From contig CM036624.1 in the NCBI GenBank assembly GCA_020746105.1, positions 25,442,084-25,506,083 on the forward strand: a DNA stretch of 64,000 nucleotides, in the 5' to 3' direction. Below, one piece after another: positions 1 to 21,100 of this stretch. The notes beneath the pieces are model-generated. The model saw only the letters and a list, made by a program, of their open reading frames with translations, searched no databases and had not been told where the DNA came from. The translations under genes and the position numbers were made by a program. Origin of the DNA: Trogon surrucura. Its lineage: Eukaryota; Chordata; Aves; Trogoniformes; Trogonidae. Numbering within the stretch: position 1 is the first letter of the stretch; every line of letters begins with the position of its first letter.

Positions 1-3000
1 CTGCTGACAGTGCATGTGTATTTGTACCAAAACAACCCAGGGAAACACATGACTTTCTACAACAGTGCCACGCTGCTGTTTCAACTGCTCAATCATCTAT
101 TCTGAAGTCCAGCCTGCTCTATAGTTTGCCAGACTTGCAGCGTTTGTGAGATAAGTGATTCGATGTGCTGGAAACCGTCCGAACAGGTCACCAGCCTGGA
201 TCCTGTGTTTCCTGCAGAGTTGCATTTGCTGCTGTCATAGGCACATCATGACATCCCCTTCACAGGCTGATACTCTCCATTTTAAAGCCACCTTGCTTTT
301 TGCTCCCATGGTCCCTGCTGGGAGGCTCCCTCAGGGTATGTTTTCCCTGTCAATGTTTAGAAGAACCCTTCCAGGGAACATGCCAAATTCACGCTTGGGT
401 TGTTCTTTTGATTAAATTATTTTAATTCTGAGAAGCTTCATTTCCATAACACTGACAAGGAAGGTGTAGTGGGGGAAGAAATGCTTACCCGGTTTCAGTT
501 ATTACTGTGCAGGTTAAACCAAGCCATGGTCACCAGCCTACAGAAGCAAATATCCATTCCCCTTAACAGTCTCGGACCTTCCTGCACCTCAAGAATTCAC
601 CTTTCCTGAACACAGATGATCAGGGATGGATTCTATACTTCACCTGAGGTATTACTAGGGTCTCATTTAAGGTTGCGAATATATTCCACAATTGGTGTTT
701 TGCATTACTATAAATGCATTTGCCAAGGTTGTACCATCTGTTGTTTCCATAAGAAGACTGTGTAGTTTATCAGAGAGGCTGAACAAGAATTTATAAATTT
801 GTCTATTTCCATTTCAATACTGTTATCTCACCGTTGCTGCTTTAGCACTCATCCAATTGTGCACAATATTTTTGTTCTCATAACAAAGCCTTTCTACTTC
901 ATCAACAGCAAACATGATAAGTAAATTCCTATACTTTTTTGCTGAGATCACTAATGAAAATATTTCCTACTTCCACCTGTGTTTCCATTAGTCATCCTGG
1001 CTTCACTCCTACAATCCACACAAGCAAAACTAAAAACACAGGCAAAATATTTGCTCAGTTTGAAGTCATACCTAGATGAATCTCTAGCTTGTTCTAACTG
1101 CAAAGCAATCTATTTCTGGTTCTTGTCTTTACAGCTAATAAAAGTTTTTGTTATTTTGATTTCTTTCATAAAGTCCAGCTCTGGGTTTTAGAAAACTCAG
1201 TTTGTCTTCCCAATTCCTGACACTGGAACCATTCCCACTGGTCATCTCATGTCTGGTCCTTTTTGGTGCTGGACTGATTCACAAGGGAAGATGAGGTTTT
1301 GAAAAAATGTCCTCCAGGCTCTCTTCAACACACAGCAACACAAAATAGCCAGGGAGAACTTTTTTTGTTGTTGTTTTTACAGAGGACAATCCTCTGACAC
1401 TGTCCCAGAAAGAAACAGAAGAGGAGCTGAGCTCCATTACATGTTACAGCCCCATGGATTGCCAGACACCGTTTCTCTCCCTTCCACACCTTCCAATCCT
1501 TCCCCTTTCACAAGCACCTCTGCATTCCTAACTAACCATAGTAACCTTCTAAATGCCTAAATAGCTAAAATCAAATAGTGAGGATAACTGGAGCACTTAT
1601 AAATATCGCAAACAACCTCTCCAGGCAACTCTGAGCACAAAGCTAGCTATTTATTCTATTTTGCCTTTGGTAAAACGAAGCAGAAAAGCGACAGTGTCAA
1701 AGTCCACAACTGCACTCTTTGCTCTTGCTTCACAGCCAGCTGGCTCCTTAATAGCCTTCAGTTTCCAAATTCTGGCAAAAGCTTTTGGCAATTGAGGTTA
1801 ATTAACTGTTCTTTGTTATATACTTCTCTACAGAATGGCCCAGAGAGCCCTGATTAGCCCAAAACACGCTCTTCCTTAGCAGAAGCAGTGCTGAACGTCT
1901 AAATGTCTTGATCTTTTGTAAATTCTACTTCAAGATGTTAGTTCAACAATTTTAATGATCACAGCCAGCAACTCCCAGAGCATTCAGCCTTTCCAAAGTG
2001 TAAGTAATGTTATCTGCTACTATTCTGAAGGCTGGCATAGAAATACACACTGTATTTGGTAGCTCAGACACTGCATTTTTAAATTCCTTCTAAAAAAAAC
2101 TTCATAAAAGTACACAGAAAGTATTTTTGGCTCAGGGTGACCCCGAGCTGCAAAGAGCTAGAGAGTGCTCAAAGGGAAGAAAAACGCAAAGGAGAAAAGA
2201 GATATTGTGTATGTTTACCCTACTCTTACTCTTCCCTGTGCACCTGCCCATAGCTATTAACCACAGAAGGTAACTGATCCAGTGTAGCTGCTCTTCTGCT
2301 CTCTGCTCTCGTAAAAACGGAAGACCAATCCCTTTAGCATTACAAGGGCTAAAAGACAGATACCTAGAGGAAAGCATAAGGAGCACAGTGAACATGTGGT
2401 GATACTTCTGATACATTCCTACAGACTGTAGGAATTTGCTGCACTGAACAGAATTGGTTCTGCTTAGCTCAGACCAGGACACCTGAGACAGAGGTTGTTG
2501 CTACATCTTTCTGTAAAAAGGCGTGGCCTGAACTTGTCTGATTGTTACGTCTGTTACGTCTTCCAGCATTTCTATACCAGACTTCACAGTCACCAAGAGC
2601 CCTTCACCATTGCTGCCAGATTAAAGAAAGGTTCTTTCTCCTGTGCTGTTCAAGCTTTAAGTGAACTGGTGCATAGAATGATAAAAAGACGCAACACTGA
2701 GCACAGCTTGGACAGCAACTGACTTGTCAGACATGTTTCACAGACATTCCTAGTCAAGGACAGCACAACACACCTAATCTGCTTGGATATAAGGGAAGTA
2801 TCTCACGTCACATCTACAGGAGATTAGTGAAAGTAATCTGCAGAGACAGAAGAGCTGTCTCAATGGGAAACCTTAGCAGACTCTTACTTTTAATAGAAAA
2901 CTCGTCAAACAAGAAGTTAGGGATATTCGTGGAAGACCAACTTTAGAAACTACCCAACCTTCTCAAAAAAATAGTTTAAACCTGTTCAGTTTGTGCAGAA

Positions 3001-4565
3001 TAGCATATTTAAGGACTACTAAACAAACAAGAATGAATAAAAGACCTCTAAGGACTCATCAAATGGAAGCAAAGGTACGTGAAAGATGCAGGGATTTCTG
3101 TGCTAACAATGCAACACAATCATGGAGAAAGCTCATGTGATTCCTAGCCTATCAGATACAACATTTTACTTAAGAAGCTGGAAAGTACCAGTGCTACCGA
3201 GCAACTGATCAATCAAACCGCATCTACAATGCTCTTATCGACTGTTCCAAGAAATACAAGACCAAAATGAAAACTGAACAACTGAATGAAAACAAAAAAG
3301 TGCTATTAAGATTAATAAACAGAAGCAAAACCCTGCCCTTACAAAGGGATGCTGAAACACTAGCTTGCTTAACCTGCCAAAAGAGAGGTTGCAAGGAGAA
3401 AGGCACAGTTCTTAAATACGTTTGTGCAATGTCAGAGAAAGAGGATAAAATTAATTAAGGATAATAAAGTCACACAGGTCTAATTTGGCCTGAGTAAGTT
3501 TAGAGAGGAAGGTAGAGAAAGAGCAATGAAGCTCCGGGACAACTTTCCAACCAGTGCAGCAACCATAAGATATTTACATGGTTTTAAGGCACACCACAGT
3601 AAATTCATAGAAACCATCATATGGTAATTTTGGAATTACATTGTAGTTGTATCACAGACTTTGATTTTCTCATATAGAACACATTCTGTGTACTAATATC
3701 CCAAAAAAGAATAGTGAAGGCACTGGATCACCACGTTGTACACATTTACACTGTGTTTTAAGAATTCCATCCTCCAGGCTTTCTGTCAATCACTGTGATG
3801 GTCAAGAACAATTTCTTCCCTTGCTTGCAATTCATAAATTGCATGTGGATTTTTTCATCTTCCCTTCAATTAAAGCACTAACACTAGTCACAGCTGGAGA
3901 TGGAAATTTAGGTAGGGTTTACTGAGACTACTTGGGATATTCCAACCCAAGGTCCCTTGTCAGCATCTAGTTCTCACACTCCAGGTGCCATAATCTTTAG
4001 CAACAGAGCAGATGACAGAACTGGACCACTGAAAGCTTTTATGTTCTTCTAGTATTGGTCATGGTCCTGACTGATTTCAAATTTTCACCTAACAACATCC
4101 TTGTTTCCCCCAATTTCTTCATTTAAAAGATTGCAGCTTGGAGGCTTTAAATCTCTTGTACCAAAGGGCTCAACTTTGTATTAGTGTTTTGAAGTCTATC
4201 TTAGCAAGAGACTAGAAAGGAATGAATAAAGAAGAAATACAGAGGAAATACCAGAAAACGTTGCAAACCCCCAAGTTCTGTCACTAGTGTCCCTGCAATT
4301 GCGTGGAAGCATTTTCATGATACAAAACATCACAGTCTGTTTGTCCCTCCCCAGGCACTCAGAGCCACAGAGGATGAGCCTGGCAAGTGCACAACTGTAA
4401 AACAACATCAGGCAATTATTCATGACAACAAACTTAAGAGTTTGGAGCAAACGGCTCCTTCCTCCACAATACCGGCCACTCTGCTGAGATGGCACACCTT
4501 GCACTTTCCTCTAAAAAGTTGAGAGCAGAGTCCCACCCGAGCCCCCAGCACCCTCCCCCAGTCAC
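1..4565 (-). other. SZT2: SZT2 intron 9 (at least 4.5 kb), no recognisable exon
   Basis: This AT-rich stretch follows the donor of SZT2 exon 9. I looked for the next expected SZT2 exon, which encodes a conserved stretch containing LLWKHNMRIEYV in mammals, and did not see it on the minus strand. I see no clear repeat family and no convincing coding sequence. The simplest reading is a single long intron that runs past the left edge. Confidence 0.7.
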
Positions 4566-12024
<7,459 letters not shown>

Positions 12025-12140
12025 GTCCGGCGCGGCCCCGCCCCGCGGCCCCTGACCTCCGCCCTCGCGCGCGCCCGGCCCCGCCCCCTCTGACCCGGAA
12101 GCGCCGCTCTCCCCGGGCAACGGCCGCCGCCGCCGCCGCC
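12025..12140. promoter_or_regulatory. Shared divergent promoter of SZT2 and MED8
   Basis: Only 116 bp separate the SZT2 ATG (minus, 12024) from the MED8 ATG (plus, 12141). The interval is almost pure G+C. It carries GC boxes near 12,035 and 12,080 and an ETS/GABP-type CCGGAAG at 12,095-12,101, and it ends in a (CCG)n run just before the MED8 ATG. No TATA box is visible. Bidirectional CpG promoters with ETS sites are a well-known class for housekeeping gene pairs. Both 5' untranslated regions must lie within or overlap this interval. Confidence 0.88.
12120..12140. repeat. (CCG)n run abutting the MED8 start codon
   Basis: About six CCG units lie directly before the MED8 ATG and would be in its 5' untranslated region. 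Such triplet runs vary in length between individuals. Confidence 0.85.
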
Positions 12141-15100
12141 ATGCAGGTGAGGGGCGCCGGGGCCGGGGACGGCGGCGGTTGCGGCGCGGCCGGGGACAGC
12201 GGGACGTGGGTCGGGGCGGGTCGGGCCGGGCCGGGGCCGGGGGCGGGGCGAGGCGAGGAGAGGCGGAGTTTCAGGCCCGCCCGGGCCGCTGCCGAGGCCT
12301 TGCTGGGGCGGGAGGCCTGGCGCGGCCTGCGACGCCGGGTCCCGCGTTTCGGTGCCTCCCGCCACGGACGCGCCGAGCTCCGCGGGGCTCGGCCAGAGGC
12401 CGGTGCAAGCAGCGCTGCTGCCGCCTTTGGCCCGGCCCTGGCGGAGGCGCCTCTGCGGCCACCAAGCGGCGGTTCCCCCGCCGGCCGCGGGGGCGATGCC
12501 TGCCGGCCTCGGCCCGTCTGCTCCCCGGGGGTCCAACCCCGGGCTGAAGTAGCCGGGGTGGGAGGCTGAGCTCGCCCCAGTGCAGCGCTTTCCTGGAAAA
12601 AACCCTCCTCTCTCTGCGTGGCTGTAAGGTGGGCATGTGTACAGACACCTGAGTGGATGTTTGCCACCCAGCCCTTGCTGCAGCCCTTAGTAAGGGGCAT
12701 CAAACCAAAGGTTTGCTTACTCAGCAGCCTGACTTTGTCTCTAACCAACATGCCCATGCCCAAAAGAAGTTGTGAGAGCAAAATAAACTACTGATGTCAT
12801 TCTGTATAAACTATTGCTAGCAGATCCCTTGTGTTTGATAGCCTTGAATGAATTTTCATTGAGGGAAGAAGGATCGAGTTATTTTTCAAAGCACTGTGAA
12901 TTTTTTGCATCCATAATGTCCAATGGAACATAGTTGCAGAGGTTAATGACAGGCTATAAAGATCCCCACCTCCTTTGGTTTGTTTGAAACTGCTGCCTGC
13001 TGGATTCATGCAAGACTTCTGGTTGTCCTGTTGGAGAAGAAAGTGGAAATGGATTGTCCTGCAGTTTCTCATCTATAGGGTTTCTTATATTGTCTCTCCT
13101 CATTGCAGCTGCTTGCACATACTGGTCTCTTTTCTGCTTTTAACTGCAGCATCTATGGAACTGAAAAATATTATTTATCAACGTTGTTGCCTTTATTTGT
13201 ATATATTCCTACTACATCCCTTTCCAGTTGGAGGGACAAGAGTGGCACATAATATTTGAGGTGCAAATGAAGTATACATGTTGACATAATGCTTAGTTTT
13301 CTGTTGCTTTCCTAATAAATCCTGTTAGTGCTTTTACTTCCTTAACTGCTTCTTGAGCCTTGAGCAGATATTTTCATGGGTTACCCTCAGATAATCCTGA
13401 GATCTTGTTTCTGAGTGATAGTGTTATCAGCTCAGAGAATGTCATTGTGTACAGAAAGTAAGGATTACTTTCCCTCCCCCCCACCCCCCCCTTTATTTTG
13501 CCACGTGTGTCACTTTGCATTTACCGCTCTGGATTTTACCTTTACTTCTCAATTGCTCTGTATCAGGAGGTCCTTCAGTAACCACTCCCATAAGTCCTAT
13601 CATGACTACCTCGGGGGCAATTCAGTATTGCTAACAAACTCCTTAAAGCACCACTTGAATATAGCAGACACCTGCAAGAAGCACAGCCTTCCTTGGAAGC
13701 ACCGGTTGGTTTTATTGCATGCATGCTTTGCAGTGCTTACATCTGCTTCCAGCTCTTAATGGCTTTGGAGACAGCCTGTGAAAGAAGGAGGCACTGAGTG
13801 CGCTGCTGCCGCAAGAGCAGTGCATGTGCAACAGGATTTTATTCATCTTCTTAAGGGCTTCTGGGATAAGCGTAGGCAGCCAGCCAGGTGAATTGTCGTG
13901 GGTCCATACGCCTGGCACCCCTGCAGTAAAACCCTGGCTACCAGCCCAACTTGTAAAGCAGGTGTTAGTTAATCTTCTTGCACAAACACAGTGCACACAA
14001 GCAGTTGTACACTTATTTCTTAATTGCACAGAAACTGATTAGTCCCATCACAAGATGGAGGAGAGCGCTTTTATTCTGAGGTGGAACCTCTCTGCGAATC
14101 CATTCTGTGGAGTGGGGATCAAATTTTAGCAAAGCTGACTCAGCTGTTTCTTCTAAGGTAGTTAAGTAATTACTAAAAAAGAGCCTTTATAGTCTTGTCA
14201 GACTATAAATAAAATAGAATAATTTTGTGTTCTCATGAACATGGAAGATACCTAATAATGCCTCCAGTGAAGCTCACACTGGTCTAGTGTATTTAAACAG
14301 AACAACAAACCCAATAGCAAGCATGCCAACAGCCTGAGTCACTCTATCTGCTTTCCCAATCAGCATTCCCTTTCTATTATTTGATTCTTTTGTCCCACCC
14401 TCCTCATGGATTATTATTTTACAGTTCTTGACTTACATGGGCAGTTGGGACTGATTCATTACCGATTGGGACACTTTGCACAATACTGTAGTATGTGTAA
14501 GCTAGAATAGATAAGGTTCTAGAGGGTTTTTGCAAGAGTTGAGGGTATGCCTCGGTGTCTTTGGCAACAGATCTCCCATCCTAACGTTTCGTCTGTCACC
14601 ACCCTCCCTCACCCGGAGATGTCAGTGGAAAAGGTTATTTAAACAATGTAATCCAGAGCAAAAGGCAGAACGTGATATGTGCGTGTGCCAGTGTGTGCGG
14701 TCTCTGTCATGGCAGGGCCTCCTGCAGCCAGTAAGGCACAAGTAGAGTAGGAGCTGCCAGTTTCTTTATCAGCTGGAAGTGACACTCGAGTGGGAAGAAA
14801 GTAAAGAATGATGTGAGGAGCCGGAACGAATCTTTAAGCCACGGACTTGATACGCATTTTGCAAAGGGCCGTTCTGGATGAAGACATCACTGCACTCACA
14901 TCTGCTCTAAGAAAAGGCTGAGAAAATGCTAATCTACTGTGAGCTGGCTTAGCTTAAATGCCTTACAAAGGTGGTATGAGCTAAATCGGATGACTTTGCC
15001 TGATGTAGCAAAAAGCAGAGATAAATGATAATGTCTTCACTACACTCATCTAGATCTTAAACAGAATAGCTAGCCAAGGGTTTGTCTCAGGCACAAGTCT

Positions 15101-18100
15101 TTTACTTAATTGTTCCAACTCAAGGGAAAACAATGTGAAACCACAGGATTTTTATCTCTAAAGTCTGTTTGCTTCCCCTGAAGAGGAGGCTCTCTGTAGG
15201 AGAGATTGGACTATGGATGCATGTGTGTGTGTGGATCCACAACACCTTGGGAAGGTGTTTTGTCTTCACCCCTTGTCTTCCTTGCCTTATTTTAGAGAGA
15301 GGAGAAGCAGCTGGAGCTAACTCTGGAGGCACTCATCAGTCAGGTGGCTGACCTGAAGAACTCCTTGGTCAGTTTTATCTACAAGCTGGAGAATGAGTAC
15401 GACAGACTCACATGGTAAGGTGTCTCACAGAGCTGGGGGCATGTGTCAATCACTGCTGAAGCTGTTCCAGACTTAGCTCAAAGGACACAAAGTGTAATTA
15501 AAAAACATTGCCCTATTGTCAGTAGGTTTAAATTTGCTTTTCATATTTCTCTTGGAGGAACTGTGACACATCTTCCACCAGAAAACCAGTTGAAATCCAT
15601 TGATTTCATGCTGTATAGTAATAGAGTCATGCTAACACTTTTCCATTTAGACACTTTATGAGAACTAGACTTGCAGTGATGAAGCTTGGACAAAATATCT
15701 AAGAGACATAGATTATAAAATGAGTGATGGTTCTTTCTACCTTTCTTGACTTTCCTGGCTTTTTCTAGTTCTAATATAAACTGAGCTCTTGTGTTTTGCT
15801 GGTTCTGCGTGTTTTAGCAGACAGTCTGAGAGACTTACAAGGTGGCATTCTCTTCCTGATGGAGCATAAAGATGTTATAGCTAGAACTTAATAAACTATA
15901 CAGTATCTTAAGACAATGTCTGCCAGTGCAGCAAAGCTTCACAAGCAGTTACCATTTGTAGTTAATGTTATAGAGGACAAGAGAGGTGATTAATCCCCCA
16001 GAGAGAGCAAGAGGACCTCTTTGACAAGATTATCAATTATTTTGTTTCATTATTGCTTAATCTGGACAGCCAAGCCATAAATATTGTCTCTCCTGGCTGT
16101 ACTGCTTAGGAGTTAAATTGTTTCTCAGACCTTGCTTTAGGATTGCACTGGGAGAGTTAGTGATAAGGAAAGCATTGCTTCTGTGTATTTCTCTGAAATC
16201 TCAAACAACTGCCACTTCCAGCGGTACTGCTGGTAATGTCCCTGAGCTATTTGCAGCATTTGAGCTATGTGCAGGAGGGCCTGGGATTTGTCCACGCCTG
16301 CACATTCAGCCCTAGGTTTTACTGCTTGCTGTCTGGAGTAGACTGGTTTGAGGAGTAATACCGTTACTTCCTCACTTCTCAACCATCTGAGTGAAGAAAA
16401 CAGCGATCTGTGGCATCCTTTTCCATGTTCTGCCCTCTCTGTTTGCTTTCTCAGGCCATCAGTTCTGGACAGCTTTGCATTGCTCTCAGGGCAGCTAAAC
16501 ACCTTGAATAAGGTGCTAAAGCATGAGAAGACCCCACTATTGAGAAACCAGGTTATCATACCTCTAGTGCTGTCTCCCGACCGTGATGAGGAGATCATGG
16601 TAAGAAAACTCTCTCCAAGTGTTGGCCCTGGAGTATCAGAAAGTGCTTGTGTATCTTCTCCAACCTGCCATTCCTTGTGCTTGGCACTCCTTAGCTCTGG
16701 GTAGAGAAAGAGAAGATCCTGGTTTAGCTCACTCAGTTGAGCATGGTGCTGAAATGCCAAGGGTCACGGGTTTGATTCCCATTCGGTCGTCATGTGTTGC
16801 ATGGTCTAGTTGAGAGGTGTCCCTGCCCGTGACAGGGAGGTTGGATTAAAATAATCTCTGAGGTCCCTTCCAGCCTAGGCCATTCTATGATTCTATGATG
16901 AGTAGTTCTGCCTGGGAGTTGCTTTGCTGGGGGACTTTCACCTACAAACACTTGCACTGTAACACTTCACAGGAGGTGTTACTGTTCAGAAATATGTTAT
17001 TTTCATGATGTTGGAACTGAAAGGGATAGTGTCTTGTTGGGTAACTGGGAAGTCTCCTTGCAAGCTCCTGGCTTTCTGCCGTAACTGACTGACTGTCAGA
17101 CATCTACATCTAGATTTGTACTGTTTGTCATCTGACCCACATGGGGCGTGTTACAGAACCTCTGGCGTGCACTGGCAATATTCATTCTCTGCCTGAGTGA
17201 GAAAACATTTCAACTGATCATGGCCATGCTGGTGGGTTGCTCTGTGACTAGCCAGACACAGTGCAAATTCCTAGACAAATCGTCGAAACTTCCTAATGCT
17301 ACCCAGATCAAGGTTTCCCCACAGCATGTTGGTGCCTTGTTCTGGCACCATGGCCTGTGCTCTGGTCTTGAGCAATCTGAGTGCTGGCCTGGACAATGAG
17401 AAGGTTCTGAGTGTGATTTGTCCAACTATTGCAGCGGCAGACAGAGGGGCGTGTGCCGGTATTCAGCCATGAGGTAGTGCCTGACCATCTTCGAACTAAG
17501 CCTGACCCGGAGGTGGAGGAGCAGGAGAAGCAGCTGATCACAGATGCGGCTCGAATTAGCCCTGATGTGGCACAGGTAGGTGGAGAAGAGATTAATATTT
17601 CTGCCTCTTAGTCCTGGGGCACAAGGTGGCCTTCAACTCTGCTTCCTTCACCCGGTTTCCTTTTTTGCCATGTCCTTTTCTGTCCGAGATTTCTCCAGCT
17701 GACCCTAGCTGAGTTTTGGTTTCCTCCAGTTTCATAAAACAAGGGTATCCAGCCCGCTGGCTGTTCAGGAAAGGTGCCATCAGACTGGTTAGAGAAAGGC
17801 AAAGCCTGTCCCATCCCCATAGTGCCCTGCTGCATGCATTAGCACTGGGCTTTCGAGGCCCTGCTACCAACATGTTCATGTTTGGTTACACGGAACCTGG
17901 GAAGAGAAAGCTTGTTTGTTTACCTTGCTGGCTTGTACTGAGTTACAGGTATCCTGGCAGTTTCTGATGGTTTTCGTTTTGCAGAAACAGATCCAAAGTC
18001 TGAACAAAATGTGCTCAAATCTGCTGGAGAAAATCAGTAAGGAGGAGCGTGAATCCGAAAGTGGAGGTATGTCACTGAGGTGGAAGTGGGGCACAGGGTC

Positions 18101-21100
18101 TAAACACTTGAGAGAGTAATGGCAAAATAAGCAAATCAGCCTGAAGCGTGGGAAATGCAAGTGAGCAGCATAGACAAAAGCGTTCCAGAAGATGCAAGTT
18201 TGGCTGTCCTGGAGCACCTGATTTGGAAAGAGGTCCTGTGGGTGCAGTGTGTCCTGCTTGTGTGACCTGTGCATGACAGGAAGGTCATTCCAACCTTTTG
18301 TGATATCCTCTTTGGGGCAGGTGGTAAGTATTTAGCAAGAGAACATGTTAATCAACATGAATTAATAAAGATAGCTGTGAAAATGCAGTGGCAGTGAATG
18401 GGAAACGCCTTGCCTATGTTCTGAATGAGTCCACAAGACGTTTGTTCACAGGTAATGTCCTCTGGATAATGGCTGCTTCAGACTCATGGTCAACTTGTTC
18501 TGATTCTGATGCTGGACGTCTTTATTTTAACTTGTCTCTGCCATCAGCTGTTGTGGTAGTGCTATGCACAACTCTCAGAGATAGTATTGTTTTTTTTTCT
18601 GTCATCTTTGACACACACGTAGTGTAAGCAAGGACCCAGACACAGGTTCTGTCTGGTTTCTGGGATTAATAGTGTAACTGGGCAGCTGTGCTACTTTTTA
18701 GACTTGATAGCTAAAATGCTCCAAAATCACTTCTTTTCCTACAGGTTTAAGACAGAACAAGCAGACTTTCAACCCTGCGGATACCAATGCACTGGTAGCA
18801 GCTGTGGCCTTTGGGAAAGGACTGTCAAACCGGAGGCCCGCTGGCTCTGGCGGATCTGTCCAGTCAGGCCAACCAGGAGCTGGTGCCATCATTGCAGGTG
18901 CTTCAGGCATGCAGCAAGTCCCAATGTCAGGGGCACCAGCTCAGCAGCAACCAATGCTAGCAGGAGTGCAGATGGCACAAGCGGGACAGACAGGTAAATA
19001 AATTGCCTATCTGAGAACAGCTGAAATGCAGGGAGCAAGAAAGGCAAATGCAGATGTAGAGGTTCTTCCCATATCACCTTTTAGCGATAACCGAGTAAGA
19101 GATTCCTTTCTGGCCTTAATAACATGAGTCAGGTTGTAAGACTAGAGTCATACCTGCTCAAAATTGGCTCAAGAAGTTGGAATGGATCCCAGCCATCTAG
19201 CTTCAGCTTTGTAACTCACACTGCAATACCACTTTAATAACAGACTTAGTGAACACAGGAATCAATATGGAGGGAGATCACAGAGTAGTTTTGCAGGGAT
19301 CTGTGCTGGGGGTCAGTGAGTTACTTAAGGTAAGAAAAAAACAAAAGCCATCTATAAAGAGTCACAGAAGAATTTCTTATACCAAGTGACTTCAGTTAAT
19401 AATAGTAGATTACATTTGTATTAAATATAAAATGAAACACATAGGCATAGTAATTTGACTTTACACGTCCAGCATGTGGACTCTAACCTAGTTACTGGTA
19501 TTTGGGAAATAAATACCTGATATAATAGTTCTGTAAAGACACTAACTGGATGTTCAGTTGGCATAAAAATGAAAACCAAATGTTAGGAATTACTAGAAAA
19601 GGAACAGAGAAACAGAGGATCTCATTAGACCATTGTATAAATCCAGTGGGCACCCACACCTGCAATATTATGTACAATTCTGATCTCTTGCCTGCTACTC
19701 CGTATAGCTTTGGGGTAGGGAGAAGAAAGTATGGAAGCCTGTAAAATCCCAAATTGTGTACAGCAGGTGAATGGGGAACAATTATTGACCATTTCCCGTG
19801 ATATGGGAGGATCAGTGAAAGTGCACCAATGAAAGTATCAGCTTGTAAATTGAGAACAAATGGGAGATACTTATCTGAATACCAAATAATCACCGTGTAG
19901 AGCACATTGTCAAGTGTGTGATACACAGATAAAGTTTATATGAGATGGAAAAAAAAGTAAGTAGGTAAATTTCTGGATGAAAAATCAGTTAACAGCTAGT
20001 CCTGAAGATACCATCTCTAACTTCAAGTCTCTGAGCCACAGTATGTTAGAAGCATGGGGGATATTCTGCAGAGGTGTCACTGGAGGCTTGCCCTGTTCTG
20101 GTGTTCTTCCTTAGATTTCTGTCAGGAGTGGGTTTGGCCTGGACGATCTACAGGGCTAACCCTGTACTGTCATTCTTATGTTCATGTTAATTGAGATATT
20201 GGATATCAGCTATCCTAATTGGTGTTTTCTTGCTGGTGTAATGACTGTTGTTTAGAAATTAACTTGAGCAAGAATATTAATCCTAAGTTAATTATGTGTT
20301 TATGTAAGGTTTAGAAAGTCATTTCCAGTGTCATTTGGAAACAAAGAAGGCCCCTGTTTCTGGCTGCACACCCACAAACACTGCTGGATGGGAAGACAGT
20401 CGCTTCTGTACATGAAGCAGAGTGCACTGGTAACAGGAGCACTTGTCCAGCCTGTGCTACTGGGAAGTTCCCTTTTGATAAGAGCAGCTATACTGGGTTT
20501 TGCCAAAGGTCAGTCCCACTATCCTGCTTTTGATAGTGCCCATAGCACTGTACACTTACTGCAAGCTGCTGGTACAAAGTCTCTGAACACGTTCCCATGT
20601 GTGATTGGTATCAGCAAAGGGTAATAATGCCCAAGAGGTGGATGTAGTTAAGAGAAATTAAGAGATCTGAGAGAAGCTTACTTAGTATTTTAAATATAGA
20701 CCCTGATTATAAATAATGCTTGCATGGAAGAGGATACAGCCTCTTGTATCTGCCGCTCTAAAATGGAAGTGGAGTTCAGCCCGGATACTTCCGTGAGTGC
20801 TGCTGCCGGCAACTTCTGTGAGACTGAACAAGTCCCACGCTCCTGTAAGAGCCTCCTTACAAAGAGAAAGGCTTGTTTAAGGTGGAACAAGGACAGACTT
20901 TGAGGGGATAGCAGGATAACACAGGAATTACAGAATCACAGAATGTCGGGGGTTGGAAAGGACCTCAAAAGATCATCTAGTCCAGCCCCCCTGCCAGAGC
21001 AGGATCACCTACAGTAGATCACACAGGAATGCGTCCAGACATGTTTTGAACGTCTCCAGGGAAGGAGACTCCGCAACCTCCCTGGGCAGCCTGTGCCAGT

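Noticed and set aside
3224-3458. Lys-rich open frame in SZT2 intron 9
   Set aside because: It is AT-rich and low in complexity, does not resemble the expected SZT2 exon 10 and lacks splice support.
16715-16790. SINE head considered as a functional tRNA-Ile gene
   Set aside because: The acceptor stem does not pair, the anticodon loop is altered and the unit continues directly into a CR1 tail, so it is a SINE.
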